From NCBI RefSeq assembly GCF_000820515.1, contig NZ_JXDG01000010.1, forward strand, positions 26,771-90,770: a stretch of 64,000 nucleotides of DNA, in the 5' to 3' direction. Below are positions 34,937-42,985 of this stretch, piece by piece. Source of the stretch: Pseudomonas batumici. Lineage in GTDB: Bacteria > Pseudomonadota > Gammaproteobacteria > Pseudomonadales > Pseudomonadaceae. The translations under genes and the position numbers were made by a program. The notes under the pieces were generated by a model that saw only the letters and a list, made by a program, of their open reading frames with translations, did not search any database and was not told where the DNA came from. Numbering within the stretch: the first letter of the stretch is position 1; each line of letters opens with the position of its first letter.

Positions 34937-35234
34937 TGCGTGCATGGGGCCGGGCAGGGACGTCCGGCGGTCAAGGCGTTTTCTGGCAAGCCCGCCATGG
35001 AGTTTTTCAGGAGATTTGTTGCAAGAAATGACAGTGAGGCGACTCAACCCAATTCCCGACATTAACAGCGCTTTACGGGCTTGTCCGCCTATTTCGTCGG
35101 ATAATTATTTATCTTTTCAAAGGGCTTGAATTGTTTTTCCAACTGCCCAACTCTGTCATCAAGAGGTCATCTTCAGCACGCTTCCAGGCGTTGCCGCGAG
35201 CCTCTTGCAAGCTAGCTGAAATAAGGGAAGAACT
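34937..35234. other. Intergenic stretch before the HPF-like gene
   Basis: 298 bp without a convincing gene. An in-frame stretch at 34926-35129 exists but has no ribosome site and a non-coding-like composition. The part near 35098-35150 is AT-rich (ATAATTATTTATCTTTTC) and could hold the promoter of the downstream gene; no clear -35/-10 pair is visible. Confidence 0.5.
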
Positions 35235-35648
35235 ATGCAAATCCAAGTCAATAGTGATAACCATATTCAAAGCAGCAACCGACTGAAGGAGTGGGTTCGG
35301 TCGAGCGTCGAGAGCGCGCTCGAACGTTATGAAGAACACCTGACACGGGTCGAGGTTCACCTGGCGGACGAGAACGGCGACAAGCCCGGTCCCCACGACT
35401 TGCGCTGCCAGATGGAAGCGCGGCCAAAAGGCCATCAACCGATTTCGGTCACCCATAAAGCCGATACCCTGGAACAGGCGATCGATGGCGCGGCCACCCG
35501 ACTTGAACACGCACTGGAGCATCTGTTCGGCAAACTGCAAGCCAAACGCCCGATCGCCATCAAGGGCGAGCGCCGCGACCTGGGAGACGCACTGCTGGAA
35601 GAGGAGTTCGAAGAGAAGGAACGTGTGCGACTGGCCGCTAACGGCTGA
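35235..35648 (+). CDS. HPF/RaiA family ribosome-associated protein
   Basis: 137 residues; strong ribosome site AGGGAAG before ATG 35235. The beta-alpha-beta-beta-beta-alpha plan of the family is seen in MQIQVNSDNHIQSSNRLKEWV, then SALERYEEHLTRVEVHLADEN, and KADTLEQAIDGAATRLEHAL. Such proteins bind the 30S A/P site region and pause ribosomes in stationary phase. This is a stand-alone paralogue: it is not beside rpoN as the main hpf is. It has its own strong terminator. Confidence 0.88.
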   Translation: MQIQVNSDNHIQSSNRLKEWVRSSVESALERYEEHLTRVEVHLADENGDKPGPHDLRCQMEARPKGHQPISVTHKADTLEQAIDGAATRLEHALEHLFGKLQAKRPIAIKGERRDLGDALLEEEFEEKERVRLAANG

Positions 35649-35666
35649 TTGCCAGCGCTGACCACG

Positions 35667-35697
35667 ACGGGCCTGCATTGCAGGCCCGTTTTCGTTT
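35667..35697 (+). terminator. Rho-independent terminator of the HPF-like gene
   Basis: A perfect 10 bp stem ACGGGCCTGC / GCAGGCCCGT with loop ATT, followed by TTTCGTTT. It begins 18 bp after the stop codon. Confidence 0.92.
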
Positions 35698-35742
35698 GGG
35701 GCGCCGTTCAAACCGGGCTCAGTTCAGCGGATCTCTTTGCGC

Positions 35743-35759
35743 ATGAGAATTTTTATCAT
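35743..35759. promoter_or_regulatory. Fur-box-like site upstream of the sigma factor gene
   Basis: ATGAGAATTTTTATCAT has the inverted ATGA/TCAT ends with an AT-rich centre typical of Pseudomonas Fur boxes and lies 68-84 bp upstream of the fecI-type gene. Its neighbourhood (TCATTAATATTGG) is also AT-rich. It suggests iron repression of the whole signalling unit. Confidence 0.7.
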
Positions 35760-35826
35760 TAATATTGGCATCTTTTCACGCTGACTGGCCGCTGATCGAC
35801 GGCGGGCTGTTGCTGGGAGTGTTGCG

Positions 35827-36417
35827 ATGAACCTGGCCATGCGCCCCCCCGAGAATCCCGAGGTCGAGGGCAGCGACCGTGCGCACTTCCTGCAAGTGTT
35901 CCTGTCTCAACGCTCGCAAATGGAGGCGCTGGTCAGCCGCCGGGTCGGTTGTCGGGCGACGGCGGCGGACCTGGTCCAGGACCTGTTCCTGCGCTTCTGG
36001 CGACGGCCGCTGGTGCAGGTGGAAGAACTGAGCACCTACCTGCTGCGCTGCGCCGGCAACATTGCCATCGACCATTTGCGCAGCGAAGGAGCCCGCGTGC
36101 GGGTCAATGAAGGCTGGCTGCCCGAGCAGCAGGGTAACCAGAGCTTCGAACCCGAGGTCGCCCTGGAGGCCGGTAACGACCTGCGCCACGTCGAGGCGGC
36201 GCTGCGCAGCCTGCCGGAACGCACCCGCCAGATTTTCCTGCTCAACCGTATCCATGGCCGCAAGTACGTCGAGATCGCCAAGGCCATGGGACTCTCGCAA
36301 AGCGCCGTGGAAAAACACATGATGCGGGCCCTCGAAGCCTGCAAGGCCAGTCTTCGGGAGCCTTCGGGCAGCCATGGAGCGTCTTCACCCACACGTCTGC
36401 CAAGGAAAGCATCGTGA
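35827..36417 (+). CDS. FecI-type ECF sigma factor
   Basis: 196 residues. Region 2 is seen in RVGCRATAADLVQDLFLRFWRRP and YLLRCAGNIAIDHLRSE; region 4 is ERTRQIFLLNRIHGRKYVEIAKAMGLSQSAVEKHMMRALEAC. It should direct RNA polymerase to the receptor gene when the receptor signals through FecR. The stop overlaps the GTG start of fecR (GTGA). A Fur-box-like site lies upstream. The exact siderophore cannot be told. Confidence 0.93.
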   Translation: MNLAMRPPENPEVEGSDRAHFLQVFLSQRSQMEALVSRRVGCRATAADLVQDLFLRFWRRPLVQVEELSTYLLRCAGNIAIDHLRSEGARVRVNEGWLPEQQGNQSFEPEVALEAGNDLRHVEAALRSLPERTRQIFLLNRIHGRKYVEIAKAMGLSQSAVEKHMMRALEACKASLREPSGSHGASSPTRLPRKAS

Positions 36418-37403
36418 CCCATTCTCCCCGTGTTGCCGTGACGCCCACCCAGGAACAGGCCGCGCTGGCCTGGCTTTGCCGCTTGCACGATCAGCCGAGC
36501 CGTGGCGACCAGGCGCGGTTCAGTCTCTGGCTGCAAGCCGACCCGGCCCATGTCGAGGCCTACGCCCAGGCCCAGGTGCTCTGGGCATTGAGCGAGGGGC
36601 CGGCGAGCAGCCTGGCCCGGGAGGAGGCGGACGTCTTGCAAGGTCTGCTCGAAGCCATGGATCGGCCCAAGCCCGCGACACGCTGGCGCTGGTCGGCGGG
36701 CCTGGCGATGGCGGCCTGCCTGCTGCTGGCGGTGTCCATCGGCCTGGGCTTCGAGCCGCGGCGTTGGCTCGACGACCTCGGTGCGGACTATGTTTCGCTG
36801 CCGGGGCAGGTGCGTACGGTGACCCTGGCCGATCAATCCGCAGTCACCCTGGACACCGACAGTGCGATCTCGGTGGATTTCAGCGCTGGCGAACGGCATG
36901 TGCGGTTACGGCGCGGTTCGGCGTTTTTCCAGGTCACCCATACCGGCGCACCCTTTGTGGTGGACGCCGAAGACGGCGAGGCGCGGGTGCTCGGCACGCA
37001 ATTCGAAGTGCGCCTGCAACCGGGGGGCGCGCGGGTGACGGTGTTGTCCGGGCGGGTCGGGGTGCGGGCGAGCCCGGGCGCACCGCAACAGATTCTCGCC
37101 GCCAACCAGCAAGTGGCTTATGCCGAGGGTTCGGCGCCGCCGCCGCAGCCGGTGGACAGCGACCAGCTGTTGGCCTGGCGGCAGGGTTGGCTGAACTATT
37201 CGAAAGTCACCCTGGCCGAGGTGGTGCAGGACCTCGGCCGGTATTACCCGGGGCGGATCCTGGTGCTCAACGACAGCCTGGCGGCGCGGCGGATCAGCGG
37301 CAGTTTTCCAAACAAGGACCCACGGGCGGTACTCGATTCGCTGCAAGGGGTGCTGGGGTTCGAACAGCACAGCCTGTTGGGGCGGGTCATCGTGCTGCGC
37401 TGA
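36414..37403 (+). CDS. FecR family anti-sigma / signal transducer
   Basis: 329 residues from GTG 36414. N-terminal cytoplasmic DUF4880-like part (EQAALAWLCRLHDQPSRGDQARFSLWLQADPAHVEAY), one membrane helix around residues 88-106 (GLAMAACLLLAVSIGLGFE), then the periplasmic FecR domain (VSLPGQVRTVTLADQSAVTLDTDSAI to LSGRVGV) and a C-terminal STN-like end (LAWRQGWLNYSKVTLAEVVQDLGRYY). It holds the sigma factor and passes on the receptor signal. Overlaps the sigma gene by 4 bp. Confidence 0.93.
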   Translation: MTHSPRVAVTPTQEQAALAWLCRLHDQPSRGDQARFSLWLQADPAHVEAYAQAQVLWALSEGPASSLAREEADVLQGLLEAMDRPKPATRWRWSAGLAMAACLLLAVSIGLGFEPRRWLDDLGADYVSLPGQVRTVTLADQSAVTLDTDSAISVDFSAGERHVRLRRGSAFFQVTHTGAPFVVDAEDGEARVLGTQFEVRLQPGGARVTVLSGRVGVRASPGAPQQILAANQQVAYAEGSAPPPQPVDSDQLLAWRQGWLNYSKVTLAEVVQDLGRYYPGRILVLNDSLAARRISGSFPNKDPRAVLDSLQGVLGFEQHSLLGRVIVLR

Positions 37404-37471
37404 CCCTGCAGAAAATATTTTCAAAAAGCATGTGAGGTAAACCTGGAGCCCATTCGTGTAGTGGTTGAAAG

Positions 37472-37486
37472 TGCGATTCATTCGCA
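37472..37486. promoter_or_regulatory. Second Fur-box-like inverted repeat, upstream of the receptor gene
   Basis: TGCGATTCATTCGCA is an exact TGCGA-N5-TCGCA inverted repeat 33-47 bp before the receptor start, and its reverse strand with flanks, AATGCGAATGAATCGCA, resembles Fur sites. It may also be part of the promoter used by the ECF sigma factor; no canonical iron-starvation promoter spacing was found. Confidence 0.45.
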
Positions 37487-37518
37487 TTAAAGGTTCTCTA
37501 CACACGGGTCACGCATAC

Positions 37519-39969
37519 ATGAAGTCCAGGGCAAAATCGGCGGCAGGCAATTCGGTCAAGCGGTGGTTCGGCGCATCGGCGCTGGCGGTTTCGGGGTTGG
37601 CCTTGCTGCCCCTGGGCGTGGCCCTGGCGGCCGAGTCCGTGGCGCAGCACAGCGCCCGGTTCACCTTCGCCATCGCCGCCAAGCCGCTGCCCCAGGCCCT
37701 GAACGACTTCAGCCGGGTCACCGGCCTGAGCGTGGTCTACACCGACGAAGCCGCCTACGGCCATCAGGCACCGGCGGTCAACGGGCAGATGAGCGCCGAG
37801 CAGGCCATGCAGCGGCTGCTGGGCAATTCCGGGCTCACCTTCCGTCGTACCGACGATCACACCCTGGCCCTCGAACCCTTGGCGACCCAGGGTGCGCTGA
37901 ATCTCGGTGCCACCACCATCAACGCCGACCAGCAGGCCGCCGCCGCCAGCTACCAGCCGCCGCAGGTCACCTCGGTGGCCCGTTCCAGCGCGACGCTGCA
38001 GGAAATCCCGCAGACCATCAACGTGGTCTCGGCCCAGGTCCTGCGTGACCAGACGCCGCGCAACCTGGACGACGCCCTGAACAACATCAGCGGCATCACC
38101 CAGGCCAACACCCTTGGCAGCACCCAGGACGCGGTGATGATTCGCGGCTTCGGCGACAACCGCAACGGTTCGATCATGCAGGACGGCATGCCGGTGGTGC
38201 AGGGCCGGGCGCTGAACGCCACCACCGAGCGGGTCGAGGTGCTCAAGGGCCCGGCCTCCTTGCTGTACGGCATCCAGGACCCGGGCGGGGTGGTCAACCT
38301 GGTCAGCAAGAAACCCCAGTTGGAGCAGTACAACGCCGTGACCCTGCGCGGCTCGACCTACGGCTCCGGCAAGAATGGCAGCGGCGGCAGCCTCGACAGC
38401 ACCGGCGCCCTCGGCGATTCCGGACTGGCCTACCGCATGGTGCTCGACCGCGAAGACGAAGATTACTGGCGCGACTTCGGTGCCCACCGCGAAACCCTGA
38501 TCGCCCCGTCCCTGGCCTGGTTCGGCGACAGCACCCAGCTGCTGCTGTCCTACGAGCACCGCGAGTTCCTGACCCCGTTCGACCGTGGCACGGCCATCGA
38601 TCCCCGGACCAACCACCCGCTGGCCATTCCCAAGGATCGCCGGCTCGACGAGCCATTCAACAACATGGAAGGGCGTTCGGACCTGGTCCATTTCGAAGCC
38701 GACCACGACCTGAACGACAACTGGAAGGCCCACTTCGGCTACAGCTGGAACCGCGAAACCTACGATGCCAGCCAGGTCCGGGTGGTCTCGGTCAACCCGG
38801 CCAAGGGCACTCTGGTGCGCAGCATGGACGGCACCAAAGGCGCGCTGACCAGCGACCGCTTCACCACCGCCAGCCTCGACGGCAAGGTCGATGTGGCCGG
38901 CATGCAGCATGACCTGGTGTTCGGTGTCGACGACGAATATCGCAAGATCTACCGCGCCGACCTGATCCGCCAGAACCCGCTGACCACCTTCAGCTACCTG
39001 AACCCGGTCTACGACCGCGAAGTGCCGGGATCCACCGTCAGCGCCAAGGACAGCGACCAGACCGACCTGCTGCGCAGCGACTCGGTGTTCGTCCAGGACT
39101 CGATCCACCTCAACGACCAGTGGATCCTCGTCGCCGGCGGGCGTTACCAGATGTACGACCAGTACGCGGGCAAGGGCCGGCCCTTCCAGGTCAACACCAA
39201 CAGCAACGGCGAGAAGTTCGTGCCGCGCGCCGGCCTGGTGTACCGCTACACCGACGAGCTGTCGTTCTATGGCAGCTACACCGAATCCTTCAAGCCCAAC
39301 TCCACCATCGCCCCGTTGGCGGTGACCAGCACGACCCGCCTGGTACTGGACGGCTCGATCGAGCCGGAACAGTCCAAGGCCTGGGAAATCGGGACCAAGC
39401 TGGATATTCCAGGGCGCATCACCGCCACGGCGGCGCTGTTCGATATCCACAAGCGTAACGTGTTGGTGGCCGTCGCCGATGGCCTGACCACCCAGTACAG
39501 CGTGGCCGGCCAGGTGCGCTCGCGCGGTTTGGAAGTGGATGCCAGCGGCCAGCTGAGCGACCGCTGGAGCCTGATCGGCAGCTACGCCTACACCGACGCC
39601 CAGGTCACCCAGGACGCCAATTACCAGGGCAACCGCCTGCAAAACGTGGCGAAGAACGCCGGCTCCCTGTCGGCGGTCTACGACTTCGGCTCGATCATGG
39701 GCGGCGGCGACAAGCTGCGGGCCGGCGCCGGGGCGCGTTACGTCGGCGAGCGCGCCGGAGATGCGGCCAACACCTTCCAACTGCCGGGCTACACCGTGGC
39801 CGATGCCTTCGCCACCTACGACACCCGGGTGGAGGGGCAGAAGGTCAAGTTCCAGCTCAACGTGAAGAACCTGTTCAACAAGGTCTACTACAGCTCGGCG
39901 GTCAGCCAGCTGTTCGTGTCCATGGGCGATGCCCGTCAGGTGTCGGTGTCCAGCACCCTGGAGTTCTGA
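37519..39969 (+). CDS. TonB-dependent siderophore receptor with signalling (STN) domain
   Basis: 816 residues from ATG 37519 (the longer frame from 37465 lacks a ribosome site and signal peptide). Signal peptide to about residue 37, STN signalling domain (FTFAIAAKPLPQALNDFSRVTGLSVVYTDE to about residue 120), plug domain (LQEIPQTINVVSAQVLRDQ, LYGIQDPGGVVNLVSK) and a 22-strand-type barrel ending in VSVSSTLEF. The STN domain with FecI/FecR upstream makes this a cell-surface signalling receptor. The hydroxamate-type receptor look is only an impression. Confidence 0.95.
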   Translation: MKSRAKSAAGNSVKRWFGASALAVSGLALLPLGVALAAESVAQHSARFTFAIAAKPLPQALNDFSRVTGLSVVYTDEAAYGHQAPAVNGQMSAEQAMQRLLGNSGLTFRRTDDHTLALEPLATQGALNLGATTINADQQAAAASYQPPQVTSVARSSATLQEIPQTINVVSAQVLRDQTPRNLDDALNNISGITQANTLGSTQDAVMIRGFGDNRNGSIMQDGMPVVQGRALNATTERVEVLKGPASLLYGIQDPGGVVNLVSKKPQLEQYNAVTLRGSTYGSGKNGSGGSLDSTGALGDSGLAYRMVLDREDEDYWRDFGAHRETLIAPSLAWFGDSTQLLLSYEHREFLTPFDRGTAIDPRTNHPLAIPKDRRLDEPFNNMEGRSDLVHFEADHDLNDNWKAHFGYSWNRETYDASQVRVVSVNPAKGTLVRSMDGTKGALTSDRFTTASLDGKVDVAGMQHDLVFGVDDEYRKIYRADLIRQNPLTTFSYLNPVYDREVPGSTVSAKDSDQTDLLRSDSVFVQDSIHLNDQWILVAGGRYQMYDQYAGKGRPFQVNTNSNGEKFVPRAGLVYRYTDELSFYGSYTESFKPNSTIAPLAVTSTTRLVLDGSIEPEQSKAWEIGTKLDIPGRITATAALFDIHKRNVLVAVADGLTTQYSVAGQVRSRGLEVDASGQLSDRWSLIGSYAYTDAQVTQDANYQGNRLQNVAKNAGSLSAVYDFGSIMGGGDKLRAGAGARYVGERAGDAANTFQLPGYTVADAFATYDTRVEGQKVKFQLNVKNLFNKVYYSSAVSQLFVSMGDARQVSVSSTLEF

Positions 39970-41021
39970 TGAAAAGATTCAGTGCAGTCCTGTTCGCCCT
40001 GACCCTGAGTGCCGCCGCGCTGGCGGCGGCACCCGGGGACGGGCGCCTGTACCATCGCGAGCATCAGGTCACGTTGCCCGGCTCCGGCGACAGCTGGGGC
40101 TTCGCCGCCCTGGACCCGACACGGCCTTATCTGTTTCTCGCGCGTCGGGAAAACGGCCTGAGCGTGTTCGACGTGGCGAAACAGCGCCTGGTGAAAACCC
40201 TCGATCACTCGGCGGGCGCCAATGCCGTGGTGTTCGTGCCCGAACGCAATCGGGTGTTCGTGCTCAACACCGACGGCAGCCTCGGCGTCGTCGAGCTGTC
40301 GAGCCTCAAGCTGCTCAAACGCATTGCCGTGGCCCAGAGCAACCTCAACAGCGCGGTGTATGAGCCGCGCACGGGGCAGGTGATCGTCGTCAGCGGACGG
40401 CGGGCGGATCGTTCGACGTTGTTTGTCTTCGACCCGCAACAGGAAAAGATCACCGCCGCCCATGAGCTGGAAGTGAAGAAGATCGACCCGTTGCTGGTCA
40501 AGGGCGACGGCAGTTTCTTCCTGCCGATGCGTGACGAGGGCAAGGTGGCGCGGTTCTCGGCCAGCACCTTCGAAGTGCTCGACAGCTGGAGTTTCGACGG
40601 TTGCCCCAAGCCCAGCGCCCTGGCCCGGGATGAGCAGGGACAGCGGTTGTTCGTCGCCTGCCGGGGCGAGCAGCCACGGCTGATCGTCGCCGACCTGGAA
40701 AGCGGCGCGGTCAAGGCCAGCCTGCCGATCACCCGGGATGTCAATGCCCTGGCCTGGGATGCGACGCGGCGCCGGCTGGTCATCCCCAGCGGGGTGGACG
40801 CCAACCTGACGCTGGTCACGCAGACGGACGTCGATCATTACTCGGTGCTGGGCAGCATCAGCACCTTGCCGATGGCCTACAACATGGCGTTCGATCCGGC
40901 GAGCGGCAAGGTCTACCTGCCGGCCATGGACTTCACCCAACCGGCCACCGCCAAGGGCGAACCCAAGGCCGATCCGCTGTTTCATGCCGACAGTTTTTCC
41001 GTCACTACGCTGACGCCTTGA
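39969..41021 (+). CDS. Periplasmic YncE-like beta-propeller protein
   Basis: 350 residues. Signal peptide MKRFSAVLFALTLSAAALAAAP, then repeated blade units (DPTRPYLFLARRENGLSVFDVAKQRLVKTL; VVFVPERNRVFVLNTDGSLGVVEL; YEPRTGQVIVVSG). Its ATG overlaps the receptor stop (TGATG), so it is translated with the receptor. Escherichia coli has a similar neighbour pair yncD (receptor) and yncE. A role in iron-ligand handling in the periplasm is inferred from the position. Confidence 0.85.
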   Translation: MKRFSAVLFALTLSAAALAAAPGDGRLYHREHQVTLPGSGDSWGFAALDPTRPYLFLARRENGLSVFDVAKQRLVKTLDHSAGANAVVFVPERNRVFVLNTDGSLGVVELSSLKLLKRIAVAQSNLNSAVYEPRTGQVIVVSGRRADRSTLFVFDPQQEKITAAHELEVKKIDPLLVKGDGSFFLPMRDEGKVARFSASTFEVLDSWSFDGCPKPSALARDEQGQRLFVACRGEQPRLIVADLESGAVKASLPITRDVNALAWDATRRRLVIPSGVDANLTLVTQTDVDHYSVLGSISTLPMAYNMAFDPASGKVYLPAMDFTQPATAKGEPKADPLFHADSFSVTTLTP

Positions 41022-41033
41022 GCCACAGACCGT

Positions 41034-41073
41034 GTCCCTGGAAAACGGATCGCCGCGCATGGATTCCAGGGAC
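41034..41073. terminator. Inverted repeat after the iron-uptake unit
   Basis: GTCCCTGGAA (41034-41043) and TTCCAGGGAC (41064-41073) form an exact 10 bp stem with a 20-base loop, 13 bp past the stop codon. No T-run follows, so it may be a transcript-stabilising stem or a factor-dependent end. Confidence 0.5.
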
Positions 41074-41141
41074 AGTGTTACCGCATAATTCCCCCTGTTG
41101 ACTCGCTAAGTACCTTGTTCTTATGTGACTCCTGAGTGATG

Positions 41142-41170
41142 AGCCGCTGCCGTTGGCAGCGGCTATTGTG
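41142..41170 (+). terminator. Perfect hairpin in front of dacB
   Basis: AGCCGCTGCC-GTT-GGCAGCGGCT is a perfect 10 bp stem with a three-base loop, then ATTGTGTGTTTATT. It ends 35 bp before the dacB start. It could terminate read-through from the iron genes or act as an attenuator in the dacB leader. Confidence 0.65.
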
Positions 41171-41198
41171 TGTTTATTGGTTGAGTTCGAGGCGGAAG

Positions 41199-42722
41199 AT
41201 GAATTCGGTACAGGGTTTCATGGGCAAGGGCGTGGCACTGGCATTGTGCGTGTTGCTGGCGGCCTGCTCGAGCAAGGCGCCGCGGCCTCCCGAGCAGCCG
41301 GCCAAGGTGGTGGTCCTGCAAGCAGCGCAGTTGCCGCTGCCGCTGCCGCGCTCGGCGTTTTGCGCAGGGCTCGACAGCGTACTGAGCAGCCCGGCACTGG
41401 ACGGCGCGATGACTTCGCTGGTGGTGCGCGACGCGAACACCGGCAAGCTGGTGTGTGAATTCAATCCGCAAAGCCGACTGATTCCGGCCTCCAGCCTCAA
41501 GCTGGTGACCACCGCTGCGGCGATGGAAATCCTCGGTGCCGACTATCGGTTTTCCACGACCCTGCTGAGCACCGGTGTGCAACAAGGCGGGGTGCTGACG
41601 GGCGATCTCTACCTGCGCGGCACGGGGGATCCGAGCCTGCGCCTGGAAGACTACCAGGCCCTGGCGGCCGGGCTGGCCCGCAAGGGCATCACACGGATCC
41701 GCGGACGGCTGATCTTCGATGACACGGCCTTCGACCACGAGCGGCTGGGGGCCGATTGGTCCAGCAGCGATGAACAGAAGTTTTATTCGGCACAGATTTC
41801 CGCGCTGAGCGTGTCGCCGAACGCGGACCTCGATGTCGGCTCGATCCTGGTGAACGTGCGCTCCGCCGGCCCCCGCCAACCGGTGCGGGTCAGCTTCACG
41901 CCGGCCAACCACTACATGAACGTAGTCAACCGCGCCAAGACCGGTCGCGGCGGCCCGCTGGTGGTCAGTCGGGGCCATGGCGGCAACCTGTTGCGCATCG
42001 ACGGCGCGCTGCCCAAGGGCGCGGAGCGCATTGCCCAGGTCAGTGTCTGGGAGCCAACCGGACTGGTGGCCGACCTGTTCAGGACCGCCCTGACCCAGCA
42101 GGGTATCGCGGTTGAAGGCGGCAGCCTGCTGGGCGTCGCCACGCCGGCCTCGGCCCAGCCGCTGGTGGAGCACCAGTCCCCGGTCCTTGCGGAGCTGATG
42201 CCGCCGCTGCTCAAGCTGTCGAACAACAACATGGCGGAAATCCTGCTCAAGTCCATGGGCCGCAAGACCACCGGGGCGGGCACGGCGGCGGCGGGCGTGG
42301 CGGCGGTGAACGGATTCCTGCAGGGGCATGGGGTGTCGCCGGTCGAGTTGCTGCAGTTCGACGGTTCCGGCTTGTCGCGGCGTAACCAGGTGTCGGCCCG
42401 GACCCTCAGCGACATGCTGCTGGCGGTGCGCACGCGGCCCTGGTTCCAGTCCTGGTATGAGGCGCTGCCGGTCGCTGGCAATCCCGAGCGGATGATCGGC
42501 GGCACCTTGCGCAAACGCCTGCGTGGGACGATGGCGGCCAACAACCTGCATGCCAAGACCGGCAGCATGGGCGGTGTGTCGGCGCTGGCCGGGTATGTCA
42601 CCAGCCTCAGCGGGCGGCCGCTGGTGTTCGCCATGGTGACCAACAACTACCTGGTGTCGGGGCGGCAGGTCAAAGCGGTGGAGGACCGGGTGGTGACGGC
42701 CCTGGCCAACAAGACCGACTGA
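41199..42722 (+). CDS. dacB: D-alanyl-D-alanine carboxypeptidase/endopeptidase (PBP4)
   Basis: 507 residues from ATG 41199 (GAGGCGGA upstream); an in-frame ATG at 41220 is an alternative. A lipoprotein-like signal ends in LLAACSS. Peptidase S13 motifs are complete: Ser98-Lys101 (SSLK), SNN at 341-343 and KTG at 453-455. It trims or opens peptidoglycan peptide cross-links in the periplasm. Predicted lipid attachment is a notable point, since Escherichia coli DacB is soluble. A REP pair follows the gene. Confidence 0.94.
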   Translation: MNSVQGFMGKGVALALCVLLAACSSKAPRPPEQPAKVVVLQAAQLPLPLPRSAFCAGLDSVLSSPALDGAMTSLVVRDANTGKLVCEFNPQSRLIPASSLKLVTTAAAMEILGADYRFSTTLLSTGVQQGGVLTGDLYLRGTGDPSLRLEDYQALAAGLARKGITRIRGRLIFDDTAFDHERLGADWSSSDEQKFYSAQISALSVSPNADLDVGSILVNVRSAGPRQPVRVSFTPANHYMNVVNRAKTGRGGPLVVSRGHGGNLLRIDGALPKGAERIAQVSVWEPTGLVADLFRTALTQQGIAVEGGSLLGVATPASAQPLVEHQSPVLAELMPPLLKLSNNNMAEILLKSMGRKTTGAGTAAAGVAAVNGFLQGHGVSPVELLQFDGSGLSRRNQVSARTLSDMLLAVRTRPWFQSWYEALPVAGNPERMIGGTLRKRLRGTMAANNLHAKTGSMGGVSALAGYVTSLSGRPLVFAMVTNNYLVSGRQVKAVEDRVVTALANKTD

Positions 42723-42757
42723 GGGTCACCCCTGATGGTGAGCAGGATTGCTTGATT

Positions 42758-42842
42758 TGTGGGAGCCGGCTTGCTGGCGATGAGGCCAGTGAGCCTTGCA
42801 TCGACCTTCCGGCCGCCATCGCCGGCAAGCCGGCTCCCACAA
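42758..42842. repeat. REP-type palindrome (GTGGGAGC variant)
   Basis: TTGTGGGAGCCGGCTTGCTGGCGATG pairs with CATCGCCGGCAAGCCGGCTCCCACAA. Central part is AGGCCAGTGAGCCTTGCATCGACC. First of two neighbouring elements after dacB. Confidence 0.87.
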
Positions 42843-42883
42843 TAAATCTGCGTATCACCGCAAAACATCGTGTTGCCACGACC

Positions 42884-42972
42884 CCTGTAGGAGCTGGCTT
42901 GCCAGCGATGAGGCCCTTGAGCCTTGCGCTGCCCGTTTGGCCGCCATCGCCGGCAAGCCGGCTCCTACAGGG
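42884..42972. repeat. REP-type palindrome (GTAGGAGC variant)
   Basis: CCCTGTAGGAGCTGGCTTGCCAGCGATG pairs imperfectly with CATCGCCGGCAAGCCGGCTCCTACAGGG. Forms a tandem pair with the element 40 bp upstream; the two differ in the terminal G/A of GTGGGAGC/GTAGGAGC. Confidence 0.87.
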
Positions 42973-42985
42973 ATCGTGTTCGGCC

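Noticed and set aside
34926..35129. 67-residue plus-strand frame in the gap before the HPF-like gene
   Set aside because: No ribosome site, overlaps the end of the transporter gene, and no family resemblance.
37436..37460. Iron-starvation (PvdS/FpvI type) promoter before the receptor
   Set aside because: TAAAC and CGT are present but only 12 bp apart instead of about 16, so it does not meet the known spacing.
37498..39780. 760-residue reverse frame across the TonB receptor
   Set aside because: Mirror frame of a full-length receptor.
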